Below, one piece after another: positions 17,445 through 25,646 of a DNA stretch of 52,568 bases (positions are counted from its first letter, which is position 1; each line of letters opens with the position of its first letter). Origin of the DNA: Saprospirales bacterium (lineage in GTDB: Bacteria; Bacteroidota; Bacteroidia; Chitinophagales; JADJOU01); NCBI GenBank assembly GCA_947461165.1, contig CANHJR010000001.1, positions 1-52,568 of the forward strand. The letters are read 5' to 3'. The notes beneath the pieces are model-generated. The model saw only the letters and a list, made by a program, of their open reading frames with translations. It ran no database searches and was not told the DNA's origin. The position numbers were made by a program, and so were the translations under genes.

Positions 17445-17452
17445 TACATTTG
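17445..17452 (+). promoter_or_regulatory. -7 box of the M28 peptidase gene, possibly leaderless
   Basis: TACATTTG ends only five bases before the ATG at 17458, so the expected transcription start falls at or next to the start codon. It is divergent from the similar box at 17376-17383. Confidence 0.45.
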
Positions 17453-17457
17453 TCATC

Positions 17458-18453
17458 ATGAAAATTTTAAAAGTATTAGCCGCTTTAGCTCTAGGGCTTG
17501 CATCTTCTTGCCAATATTTTGAAAAATCCGAGTCCAGTTCCGATTCTGATGCATCTACGATTGATATCAATACGATACAATTTGATGAAAACCTAGCTTA
17601 CCAGTTTATCGAAAAACAAGTTTCATTTGGCCCTAGGGTACCCTCTACTTCTCAGCACAGGGCTTGTGCTGATTGGATATTGTCCGTTTTAAAAACATAT
17701 ACAGACACCTCCTACTTTCAGGAATTCACCACCGTGACCTATGATGGGAAAAAACATCAAGGAAAGAACATTATAGCAAAGCTAAATCCTTCAAACCCAA
17801 ATCGAATTCTTCTCTGCGCGCACTGGGATACACGTCCAATTGCCGACAAGGATATTAAAGACCAAAACAAACCAATTCTTGGTGCCAATGATGCTGGGAG
17901 TGGCGTTGGTGTAGCGCTAGCAATTTTGGATGCTGTTAAAAAATCAAAGACCAAACTTGGAATTGACATTGTTTTTTTTGATATCGAGGACTATGGTCAG
18001 CCGACGAATAGCGAATTGCCGCCTATGGAGAACAGTTGGTGTTTAGGTTCTCAATATTGGGGAAAGAATTATCAAGAAACAAATCGACCTCGATGGGGAA
18101 TATTGTTGGATATGGTAGGAGGTAAAGATGCTTCGTTCTACAGAGAAGAAATAAGTATGCTATATGCTTCAAATTTAGTCGGTAGGGTATGGGAAAATGC
18201 AGACAGATTGGGTCACGGTGCGTTTTTCTTGACAGAAAATATTGGCACCATTCAAGATGATCATCTGTATGTCAATACATTGGCCAATATCCCAACTATA
18301 GATATTATTGACTATAAAATAAAGGAGAACGATTTTGCAGCATACCATCATACACACGCAGATAATATGAGCTCGGTTGACAAAAATACGTTAAAGGCTG
18401 TTGGTCGCGTTCTTTTATATACAATCTATCAAGAGGAACAAATCGGTCTTTAA
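17458..18453 (+). CDS. M28-family zinc peptidase / glutaminyl cyclase-like lipoprotein
   Basis: A 331-residue protein. The N-terminus has a lipoprotein-type signal (MKILKVLAALALGLASSC, Cys18), then an M28 fold with candidate zinc ligands. These are AHWDTRP, GANDAGSGVG (bridging Asp), FFDIEDYG (catalytic/ligand acidic residues), LDMVGG and HHTHADN near the C-terminus. The order and the WCLGSQYW segment resemble the glutaminyl-peptide cyclotransferase-like branch common in Bacteroidota, so either aminopeptidase or N-terminal pyroglutamate formation is possible. ATG 17458 is preferred because it opens the signal sequence; an ATG at 17419 would add 13 residues before it. The next gene follows after three bases. 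Confidence 0.85.
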   Translation: MKILKVLAALALGLASSCQYFEKSESSSDSDASTIDINTIQFDENLAYQFIEKQVSFGPRVPSTSQHRACADWILSVLKTYTDTSYFQEFTTVTYDGKKHQGKNIIAKLNPSNPNRILLCAHWDTRPIADKDIKDQNKPILGANDAGSGVGVALAILDAVKKSKTKLGIDIVFFDIEDYGQPTNSELPPMENSWCLGSQYWGKNYQETNRPRWGILLDMVGGKDASFYREEISMLYASNLVGRVWENADRLGHGAFFLTENIGTIQDDHLYVNTLANIPTIDIIDYKIKENDFAAYHHTHADNMSSVDKNTLKAVGRVLLYTIYQEEQIGL

Positions 18454-18456
18454 TTT

Positions 18457-19914
18457 ATGAGGCACTCTTTTATCATTTTATTAATTTTGCTCTCGTTTGA
18501 GTCAGTCGCTCAACGTTTTTCCGGAAATCATCTTGGAGGATATAGTGGTGTCTATGGAATACAAGACAATCCCGCGACCTTTGTCAATAAAAAACCGAAA
18601 TGGGATATAAACGTCTTAGGCACTGGGATTCATTTATATAATCAATACGGATATATCAAGGATCAAAGCCTATTATCATTGATGGGAAGCAAAGGTATTG
18701 TCGATGCTAATGATTCTATTCCAAGCAATTTTGATCCAAACACCCAAGCCTTATTTTATGCCAAGCCTTATTCGAGCCCTATAGATGCATTGTTGTTTAA
18801 TGCATCTGTCAATTTGCCGGGAGCAGTATTTAAGATTGGTAATTTTTCTTTTGGAGCTTTTGCAAATATGAGAGCACATATGGACAATCAAGACTTACCA
18901 ATTTTATTGAATAGATCAAAGATTAAAGATTTACAAAACCTAAATGCATATACGTTTAATCCTACCACGACCAATGCTATGCTCTGGGGAGAGCTAGGTT
19001 TCAATTTTGGATATCGACACGAATTGGACAATGGCAATTTTCTAGGACTTGGGGTCAATGCTAAATATTTGGTTGGTTATGAATCCGCTTTTTTTCATCT
19101 AAACAGCGATTATGATGTTTTGAAAACAGGAGATACATTTTTATCGAATGCTGTCAATGCTGATATGGGATTTGCTTCAGGAGCATCTACAAAATCTAAT
19201 GACTATGAGTTTGGAGCGCGAGGAACTGGGTTTGGTTTGGATCTAGGGGCAGAGTATTTGATTCCCAATAAGGATGAGAACTCAGCGAGTATTCATTATA
19301 TGAAGTTTGGTATAGCTATCAAAGATCTTGGAGGTGTCAATTTTTCAAACAATACTGAAACTCATAAATTTGTTACCAATCAGCGATTTGCAATTGAAAG
19401 TAACATCACAAATCAAAAGGCAAACAATTATACCGTTGTCAAGCGATTGTCACAACGGATTTTCAATGACTCCCTTGCATCCAAAACAAGTTCAAGCTAT
19501 ACGATGTATCTTCCGACATCTATCAATTTGCATTGGGATTACAATTTTAGGCCAGATTTTTATATTAACGCATTTTTAAGTCGCGGTGTTTCATCTCTCA
19601 AAACCCAGCTAACAGCCCCTAGTGTCTTGATGGTAGGTGCCCGATATGAAAAACGTTGGTTTGAAGGTGGTATGAATATGAACTTGGTTAATGACAAGTG
19701 GTTTGGCGTTGGTGCATATTTGAGACTTGGCGTTCTGACCATAGGTTCTGACCATATCAATACTATTTTCTTTGCTCAGCCAGAGTTTGTAGGTACAGAT
19801 GTATATATGAGTCTGAAAATTATGCCTTTCGGTCTGGAAGGGGAAAAGGAAAAAGCGGCTGATCGATTCTATAATGGTGGATCAAAGAGGTCTAGGTGTT
19901 ATACGTATCGATAA
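18457..19914 (+). CDS. Outer-membrane barrel protein, DUF5723-like
   Basis: A 485-residue protein with a signal peptide (MRHSFIILLILLSFESVAQ). A long series of alternating amphipathic beta strands follows. The early NLxxYSGVYGIQDNPAT-like segment (GGYSGVYGIQDNPATFVNKK) is typical of DUF5723 proteins of Bacteroidota. Aromatic-girdle strands such as KWDINVLGTGIHLY and GLGVNAKYLVGY support an outer-membrane barrel. Function unknown. Translation begins three bases after the M28 stop, so the two are almost certainly one transcript. Confidence 0.7.
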   Translation: MRHSFIILLILLSFESVAQRFSGNHLGGYSGVYGIQDNPATFVNKKPKWDINVLGTGIHLYNQYGYIKDQSLLSLMGSKGIVDANDSIPSNFDPNTQALFYAKPYSSPIDALLFNASVNLPGAVFKIGNFSFGAFANMRAHMDNQDLPILLNRSKIKDLQNLNAYTFNPTTTNAMLWGELGFNFGYRHELDNGNFLGLGVNAKYLVGYESAFFHLNSDYDVLKTGDTFLSNAVNADMGFASGASTKSNDYEFGARGTGFGLDLGAEYLIPNKDENSASIHYMKFGIAIKDLGGVNFSNNTETHKFVTNQRFAIESNITNQKANNYTVVKRLSQRIFNDSLASKTSSSYTMYLPTSINLHWDYNFRPDFYINAFLSRGVSSLKTQLTAPSVLMVGARYEKRWFEGGMNMNLVNDKWFGVGAYLRLGVLTIGSDHINTIFFAQPEFVGTDVYMSLKIMPFGLEGEKEKAADRFYNGGSKRSRCYTYR

Positions 19915-19981
19915 GCAAATAGTAATTAAATAAACCTAATTTATAAAAAGCCCGTTGTAATAAAACCAAACAATTCATATT

Positions 19982-20791
19982 ATGAATTTATTTAATCTTC
20001 AAGGAAAAGTCGCCATCGTTACCGGTGCGACAGGCCTAATCGGTCAAAATCATTGTAAAGCTCTGGCCGAGGCTGGTGCCAGTATCGTCGTAGCAGATTT
20101 GAACCTAAGCAGGTGTGAGGAGGTGATTGGCAACTTGTCAAATCCAGAGAAACATCATGCAATCTCATTTGATATTACCTCTGAGGAAGAGGTCAAAGCG
20201 GCAAGCCTTCAAATAAAGGGTAAATATGGTGCAATAGATGTATTGGTAAATAACGCGGCTATCAATGATATGTTTGAAAATCCATTATTGGCGGGAGAAA
20301 AAAGTATGTTTGAAAATTATCCTGTCGAGATGTTTCGAAAGTCCCTCGAAGCCAATGTAACAGGAACATTTCTTTGTTGTCAAGTGTTCGGAACAGAAAT
20401 GGCTCAAAAGGGCAAGGGGAGTATCATCAATATCGCTTCCACCTACGGCATGGTGGGTCCAGACCAGAGTATTTACAAGGATCAAAATGGAAAACAATTG
20501 TTTTTTAAATCAGCTTCATATCCTGCAACAAAAGGCGCTGTGATCAATTTTACTAGATTTCTAGCAGCATATTGGGGCAGCAAGGGTGTTCGGGTCAATA
20601 CCCTTTCTCCAGGAGGTGTAGAGAATAGTCAAGATGAATTCTTTGTCAAGAACTATTCCGCCAAAACACCATTGAATCGTATGGCACAGCCAACGGACTA
20701 TATGGGTGCTGTGGTTTTTCTCGCTAGCGACGCAAGCAGCTACATGACAGGTGCTAATTTGGTCGTAGATGGAGGATGGACTGCAATATAA
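19982..20791 (+). CDS. Short-chain dehydrogenase/reductase (PtmA-like), nonulosonate module
   Basis: A 269-residue classical SDR: cofactor motif TGATGLIG (14-21), NNAA (90-93), catalytic S153, Y180 and K184 (YPATKGA), and the C-terminal NLVVDGGWTAI. The sequence resembles SDRs named PtmA or flagellin-modification protein A, found in nonulosonic-acid loci. The next two genes encode a KdsC-type phosphatase and a NeuB-type synthase in the same direction, which supports a sugar substrate. The exact reaction is not known. No clear promoter box was found in the 67 bases upstream. Confidence 0.85.
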   Translation: MNLFNLQGKVAIVTGATGLIGQNHCKALAEAGASIVVADLNLSRCEEVIGNLSNPEKHHAISFDITSEEEVKAASLQIKGKYGAIDVLVNNAAINDMFENPLLAGEKSMFENYPVEMFRKSLEANVTGTFLCCQVFGTEMAQKGKGSIINIASTYGMVGPDQSIYKDQNGKQLFFKSASYPATKGAVINFTRFLAAYWGSKGVRVNTLSPGGVENSQDEFFVKNYSAKTPLNRMAQPTDYMGAVVFLASDASSYMTGANLVVDGGWTAI

Positions 20792-20855
20792 CAGAACAGT
20801 TGTGTCACACAATAAAATATAAAAAGTCTTATAAAACGAACAAACAAAATAAACT

Positions 20856-21350
20856 ATGGATATAAGAGTAAAAACAGAACCTATAAAATGGCTTTTTACA
20901 GATATTGATGGCGTATGGACCGATTGTTGTATTTATTATTCTTCTCGTGGTGAAGAATTGAAAAAATTTTCATATCGTGATGGAATGGGTGCCGAGAGAT
21001 TGAGAAACTTGACAGACATCAAAATTGCTATTATTACTGGAGAAAATTCAGAAATTGTTTCTCGCCGAGCTGAAAAATTAAAAATTGAGCATGTTTTTCT
21101 TGGAATTAAGAATAAATTGGAAGTTGTAGAAAATTTTATAAAGGATCGAAATCTCCGTTTTGAAAACCTGGCATATATTGGAGATGATCTCAATGACCTT
21201 GAAGTAATGAGAAAAGTCGGAATAACTGCTTGCCCAGCAGATGCCTTTGACGATATCTACCAAATGGCCGATTTTCAATGCATGAAGAAAGGCGGAGAAG
21301 GGGCTTTTCGTGAATTTTGTGAATTTCTTATCAAGGAAAAAAACATTTGA
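20856..21350 (+). CDS. KdsC-type HAD phosphatase (sugar-acid phosphate phosphatase)
   Basis: A 164-residue capless HAD phosphatase of the KdsC/NeuA-C-terminal type. DIDGVWTD provides D16 and D18, TGENS gives motif II, K87 lies in the GIKNK motif, and GDDLND (109-114) is the metal site. These small tetrameric enzymes dephosphorylate Kdo-8-P, Kdn-9-P or Neu5Ac-9-P. Adjacency to a NeuB-type synthase rather than KdsA suggests a nine-carbon 9-phosphate (Kdn-like) substrate, but specificity cannot be read here. It starts 64 bases after the SDR. Confidence 0.88.
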   Translation: MDIRVKTEPIKWLFTDIDGVWTDCCIYYSSRGEELKKFSYRDGMGAERLRNLTDIKIAIITGENSEIVSRRAEKLKIEHVFLGIKNKLEVVENFIKDRNLRFENLAYIGDDLNDLEVMRKVGITACPADAFDDIYQMADFQCMKKGGEGAFREFCEFLIKEKNI

Positions 21351-21397
21351 GGATAAGAAAAAAACAATTTCTTAACTCTAAATCGAACCATTTCACC

Positions 21398-21405
21398 TAC
21401 ATTTG
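21398..21405 (+). promoter_or_regulatory. -7 box upstream of the NeuB-type synthase
   Basis: TACATTTG lies 23 bases before the ATG at 21429, suggesting the synthase and the two membrane proteins can be transcribed separately from the SDR and phosphatase genes. No -33 TTTG is seen at 19-22 bases. Confidence 0.45.
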
Positions 21406-21428
21406 TATTAACAATTAGAATCATTCAA

Positions 21429-22304
21429 ATGAACGACATTATACTTGCCAATGGCAAAAAAATCGGCGCAGGCCATCCATGTTTTATCATTGCAGAGATT
21501 GGATTGAACCACAACGGGGATATCAATATAGCGAAAGAACTCATCTTGAAGGCTAAAGAAGCAGGCTGTGATGCTGTAAAGTTTCAAAAAAGAACACCCG
21601 ATGTTTGTACGCCAAAAGATCAATGGAATATTGAGCGCGATACACCTTGGGGTCGAATGAAATATATTGACTATCGGTATAAGGTTGAATTTGGAGATGC
21701 TGAATATAAGATTATAGACGATTATTGTGTAGAGCTGGATATGGTCTGGTTTGCAAGCTGTTGGGACGAAGAAGCGGTAGATTTTCTGGAGAAATTCAAT
21801 CCAATGTTATACAAGGCAGCATCGGCATCGTTGACAGATATATCGCTTTTAAAGAAAAAAATGGATACCGGGAGACCACTGATCATTTCTACAGGAATGA
21901 GCACAATTGAGGAACTAAAAACAGCATTAACAGCGATAGGAACCAAAAACTTAGCAATTGCACATGCTACCTCAACCTATCCATGTAAACCGGAAGAATT
22001 GAATCTAAGAATGATCAATACACTTCAAGAAATGTATCCCACGTGTCCGATTGGCTATTCAGGCCACGAAACCGGCTTGAGTACCACGCTAGCAACTATC
22101 CCTATGGGAGCCAATTTTATTGAAAGACATTTCACCCTAGATAGAAGTATGTGGGGAAGCGATCAATCCGCATCCGTGGAGCCAGGAGGAATGATGAGAC
22201 TTGTAAGGGATATCCGCGATATAGAAACCGCACTTGGCGATGGCGTTAAGAAGGTTTATGAGAGCGAAATGGGCCCACGAGCCAAGCTAAGAAGAGTACT
22301 ATAA
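21429..22304 (+). CDS. NeuB-family nonulosonic acid synthase lacking the SAF domain
   Basis: A 291-residue NeuB-type TIM-barrel enzyme that condenses phosphoenolpyruvate with a six-carbon sugar (or its phosphate). Visible elements are AEIGLNHNGD, AVKFQKRTPD, KAASASLTD, LIISTGMSTIEE, GYSGHETG and ERHFTLDRSMWGSDQSAS. Standard NeuB proteins (~340-350) add a C-terminal SAF/antifreeze-like domain that closes the partner active site; here the protein ends at RAKLRRVL without it. The stop codon is followed immediately by the ATG of the first membrane protein. Together with the KdsC-type phosphatase this suggests Kdn- or legionaminate-like sugar synthesis. No CMP-sugar synthetase is present in the window. 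Confidence 0.88.
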   Translation: MNDIILANGKKIGAGHPCFIIAEIGLNHNGDINIAKELILKAKEAGCDAVKFQKRTPDVCTPKDQWNIERDTPWGRMKYIDYRYKVEFGDAEYKIIDDYCVELDMVWFASCWDEEAVDFLEKFNPMLYKAASASLTDISLLKKKMDTGRPLIISTGMSTIEELKTALTAIGTKNLAIAHATSTYPCKPEELNLRMINTLQEMYPTCPIGYSGHETGLSTTLATIPMGANFIERHFTLDRSMWGSDQSASVEPGGMMRLVRDIRDIETALGDGVKKVYESEMGPRAKLRRVL

Positions 22305-23987
22305 ATGCAGAAGGCAAAGCGATTTTTTAATAAATATTTCTTTGCGTTTTCGTTCGTTTTATACGCTATTCTTTTACATTTATTCTATTGGAAAACGAGA
22401 GGTGCAGGTTTTGTCTTTGATATGACAGAATGGCTCTATGATTATGAGCGTTATCCAAACTTCAAAATTTTTAATCCACCTTTTGATAAAAATTTAAGGC
22501 CGGTTTATCATTTTTTGTTGAATACCATCTATAAAACTTTTGGAACGGATTTCAAGGCCTGGTATCTGTTTAATATGGGGCTTTTCTATGGTACAATATT
22601 GGCCATCCATAGTTTTCTTTCCTATTTTTACAAGACGTTTCAGGTTGAGAAATACAAAGAATTAACAATTCTAACGTGTATTGCGATAGCAGTATGTCCT
22701 TTTGGTTCTGAAATCGCTGTTTGGTATGCAACCATTCATTATTCGATTGTATTTATTTGTTTGTTCCTCACGTGCATACTTTTACTGTCTCAAGGTCAAT
22801 CTCTTTTTCTAAGAGCCGTATTGTCTGCGCTGCTCTTTAGTATAGCTATTCTCAGTATTGAACTGTCTTATAGTATTATACCAATTGTTGGGAGTTTGTT
22901 TCTACTATTGTATTGGAGACAGAAAACGGATCTTCGGTTTAATCAATACATCATCTTCTTTTTCATTCCACACCTTCTGATCTTTTTAGGATATAATTTT
23001 ATTTGTTATAAGTATTATGATAAATTTTTAGGGCATTATAGAATAGACAAAGTAGATTTTGATTTGTTGTATTTGATCGTTCATTATTTCAAACTATTGG
23101 TCAAACATTTCACGTTCGTTAATATACTTGGACAGGGAGTTTATGACACTTTTTTTCAATGGATTGATGAGTATCGCATCCTTTTTACAGCTTGTTTTCT
23201 AGTGCCTATATCTTATTTAATTTTCAAAATCCGAAGACGCTTATTAAGTCCATCGCCCGAGATTGCAATTATCCTGTTTTTCATATCCTGTTCGGTATTC
23301 TTATATATTCCTGTTTCGTTTTTATTTTATCATAATTGGAAGGAGATCGAGCTTGATCGATTGGGATACGGAAGCATGGCTTTTATTATTATGGCGCTTT
23401 TTTTCGTTTTTTGGCAAGTAAAATCAACGGGTATCAAAGCTATTTTTTTTACGGCTTTTCTTTTGGTAAGTTCATTGTTGTTGTATAATTATAATTCGCG
23501 ATGGGAAAAAAGTGCAACGGTTCGAAAGCATTTTTCGGATAACATACCGTTTTACAAAGACAAAAATGTTTACCTCGTCGGTGCTCCAATTCTCATGCAA
23601 TATGCTTATTTGATAACAATCAATGATAGTCTTGAGTTATATCGGCATTTACGAGTTTTTCGAAAGCTACAACCCACAAAAGAGTATAAGATTTTGGGCT
23701 TCTATAATATGCTAGACATAGACGATATAGTAAGTGTCACCAAACTAAACGACATGTGCGTAGAAGTGCGAGTGGAGCGATGGGGCGCTTGGTGCTGGAG
23801 CAGTTTAAAATCTGCAATTGAACCCAAGGAAACAAACAAATATATCGTTGAACCAAATGACGACAAATTAGGATATAAAATAACATTCAAATCGCTTGAT
23901 TCAAACGATAAGATCATATTGTTCAATAAGCTGAACTTCAAAGAAGTAGACTTAAGAAATAAGCCAAATGGGACAATATACATTTAA
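22305..23987 (+). CDS. Multi-spanning membrane protein, putative GT-C-like (first paralogue)
   Basis: A 560-residue membrane protein with roughly ten hydrophobic segments in the first ~400 residues and a soluble C-terminal region of ~140. After the first helix comes G-A-G-F-V-F-D-M-T-E-W-L (D39, E42), an acidic first-loop motif of the kind that carries the catalytic Asp in GT-C glycosyltransferases. A DRLGYGSM motif occurs before a late helix. The protein is a paralogue of the next gene (shared F-x-x-D-x-x-E-W-L and DRLGY). Its ATG abuts the NeuB stop. A transferase or flippase for the sugar made by the upstream genes is an inference. Confidence 0.7.
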   Translation: MQKAKRFFNKYFFAFSFVLYAILLHLFYWKTRGAGFVFDMTEWLYDYERYPNFKIFNPPFDKNLRPVYHFLLNTIYKTFGTDFKAWYLFNMGLFYGTILAIHSFLSYFYKTFQVEKYKELTILTCIAIAVCPFGSEIAVWYATIHYSIVFICLFLTCILLLSQGQSLFLRAVLSALLFSIAILSIELSYSIIPIVGSLFLLLYWRQKTDLRFNQYIIFFFIPHLLIFLGYNFICYKYYDKFLGHYRIDKVDFDLLYLIVHYFKLLVKHFTFVNILGQGVYDTFFQWIDEYRILFTACFLVPISYLIFKIRRRLLSPSPEIAIILFFISCSVFLYIPVSFLFYHNWKEIELDRLGYGSMAFIIMALFFVFWQVKSTGIKAIFFTAFLLVSSLLLYNYNSRWEKSATVRKHFSDNIPFYKDKNVYLVGAPILMQYAYLITINDSLELYRHLRVFRKLQPTKEYKILGFYNMLDIDDIVSVTKLNDMCVEVRVERWGAWCWSSLKSAIEPKETNKYIVEPNDDKLGYKITFKSLDSNDKIILFNKLNFKEVDLRNKPNGTIYI

Positions 23988-25611
23988 AGAATATTGTTCG
24001 AGGGTTTTGAGTTATTGGAAAGTGGGAATTCCAGTCTTTTATCTCATCGCCATCCTTGTTTTTTGGAACAAAACGGGTACATCTTTTACGGATGATTCGC
24101 TAGAATGGCTTGTTTATTTTCAAAAATATGGCTGGACAAATTTTGGGACTTCATATGAAATGACAAGTATCTATTGGATGCATGATTTGTTTTCAAATAG
24201 TATGTATTTGTTGTTTGGAAAAAACAGCTTTGCCTGGTATTATGTTATTTTGTTTTTTCACTCTTCTGCCGCTTATTTTTGGTATCGATTTATCTTTGAA
24301 ATATTAAAATCAGCAAAAACAAATGACGAGTTCGCAATTTCATTTTTGTCATCCTTGATTTTTTTAGCAAGCCCATATCATCTAGAAAATGTGATGTGGA
24401 TAGCGACCTATCATTACAATATATCCGCACTATATTTAACCTACAGCCTCTATCGAATTGTTAGACAAAACGGTCAGTTAACTTTTCGTGATCAAATTAT
24501 TTTGTTTTTACCATTTCCATTCATGCTCACGATGCATGAAATATGCTTTTTCTTTACTATCTTGTTTTGGTTTCTAATTACCTATTGCCAGAATTTCAAA
24601 TTTAATTTTCAATCAGTCAGAAAGCAATTTTTGTATTTATTACCTTACGGATTGAGCTGTATTGGTGTTTTGTTTTTAACTAAAACAATCAAAGGTTCGT
24701 ATATTCCTCATTATGGAGAAGGACATATTCAGAACCATTCTTTGTATAACTTTTTGTGGACTTTATTCAATTACATAGAGAAACATTTTCTATTCGTTCA
24801 CAACATGCCACACCAATTCAAAGAAAAGCTATATGATATCGACAAGTCAACAATGATTCTATTTTTCGTGTTTGTTGGCATTTCGGCTCTAGTATATATA
24901 TCTTTTTCTCTAAAGAAAAACAAAAGTCTTCGACCACTTGGATTATTTTTATTTTTATTTCTTGTTTTGTTTGTGCCATTTAGCAATATGTATTTTTTCT
25001 GGCACTTTGTTTTCCAGAATGATCGATTGGGATATTTTTTTTCGTTAACTAGTTCGGCCATTTTCGTCTATCTTATCGTAAAGCACATGGGCAAACTTGG
25101 AATTTTAATTTCTACTTTGTTTCTTTTTTTAAGTGTCATTATTCTCCGATATAATATATCCGCAGCAGAAGAGGCTCATAATTTTTATCACCGCATCTTG
25201 ACACCAAGTTATGAACCATATCTGGATAAAAAACCGATTGTTCTGAACTTACCATACAACTATAAAGGAATTTATATCTATCGACACAAATATAGAATGC
25301 CAACAAGCATGTATTTTTTTTATGAAAAGAATATTGATTACACATATTGTGTTTCAACTCCATTTTTCAGGTCAACGGACTCGATTATCGTCGCAAAACT
25401 ATCAGACACCATTTTTCGCGTTTATCTGGCAGCTCCAGGTTCTTGGCTTATGAATGAAACATTGGGTGGAGTGGATTATGAAAATGATCGGGTTCGAGTG
25501 GACTATGAAGAAGGCAATCAAAGCGCAACTATTTACCTAAAAAAATATGATCGATCCAAACCCGTTCTCTATTGTACAGGAAATCGTGGCTTTGTAGAAT
25601 TGGGAAAATAG
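23968..25611 (+). CDS. Multi-spanning membrane protein, putative GT-C-like (second paralogue)
   Basis: A 547-residue membrane protein sharing architecture with the preceding gene. A first helix is followed by G-T-S-F-T-D-D-S-L-E-W-L (D43, E46), then many hydrophobic helices, the motif NDRLGYFF, and a soluble C-terminal part of ~140 residues. The two C-termini also align loosely (RVERWGAWCWSS against YLAAPGSWLMNE). The ATG lies inside the end of the upstream gene (20-base overlap), so translation is probably coupled. The family is not recognised; a GT-C-type glycosyltransferase is the best guess from topology and the acidic loop. Confidence 0.68.
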   Translation: MGQYTFKEYCSRVLSYWKVGIPVFYLIAILVFWNKTGTSFTDDSLEWLVYFQKYGWTNFGTSYEMTSIYWMHDLFSNSMYLLFGKNSFAWYYVILFFHSSAAYFWYRFIFEILKSAKTNDEFAISFLSSLIFLASPYHLENVMWIATYHYNISALYLTYSLYRIVRQNGQLTFRDQIILFLPFPFMLTMHEICFFFTILFWFLITYCQNFKFNFQSVRKQFLYLLPYGLSCIGVLFLTKTIKGSYIPHYGEGHIQNHSLYNFLWTLFNYIEKHFLFVHNMPHQFKEKLYDIDKSTMILFFVFVGISALVYISFSLKKNKSLRPLGLFLFLFLVLFVPFSNMYFFWHFVFQNDRLGYFFSLTSSAIFVYLIVKHMGKLGILISTLFLFLSVIILRYNISAAEEAHNFYHRILTPSYEPYLDKKPIVLNLPYNYKGIYIYRHKYRMPTSMYFFYEKNIDYTYCVSTPFFRSTDSIIVAKLSDTIFRVYLAAPGSWLMNETLGGVDYENDRVRVDYEEGNQSATIYLKKYDRSKPVLYCTGNRGFVELGK

Positions 25612-25622
25612 AAAAATTGATG

Positions 25623-25630
25623 TAGTTTTG
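25623..25630 (+). promoter_or_regulatory. -7 box upstream of the fatty acid hydroxylase gene
   Basis: TAGTTTTG matches TAnnTTTG and lies 16 bases before the ATG at 25647. The nearest upstream TTTG (25591-25594) is farther than ideal. Confidence 0.4.
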
Positions 25631-25646
25631 TGGCCAATATTAAATT

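Noticed and set aside
20800..20812. Inverted repeat TTGTGTCACACAA between the SDR and phosphatase genes as an operator or terminator
   Set aside because: Short, AT-rich and without a T-run or promoter next to it; too weak to call.
19982..25611. The nonulosonate region as a recently acquired island
   Set aside because: Base composition and promoter style look like the flanks, and no integrase, tRNA junction or repeat bounds it.
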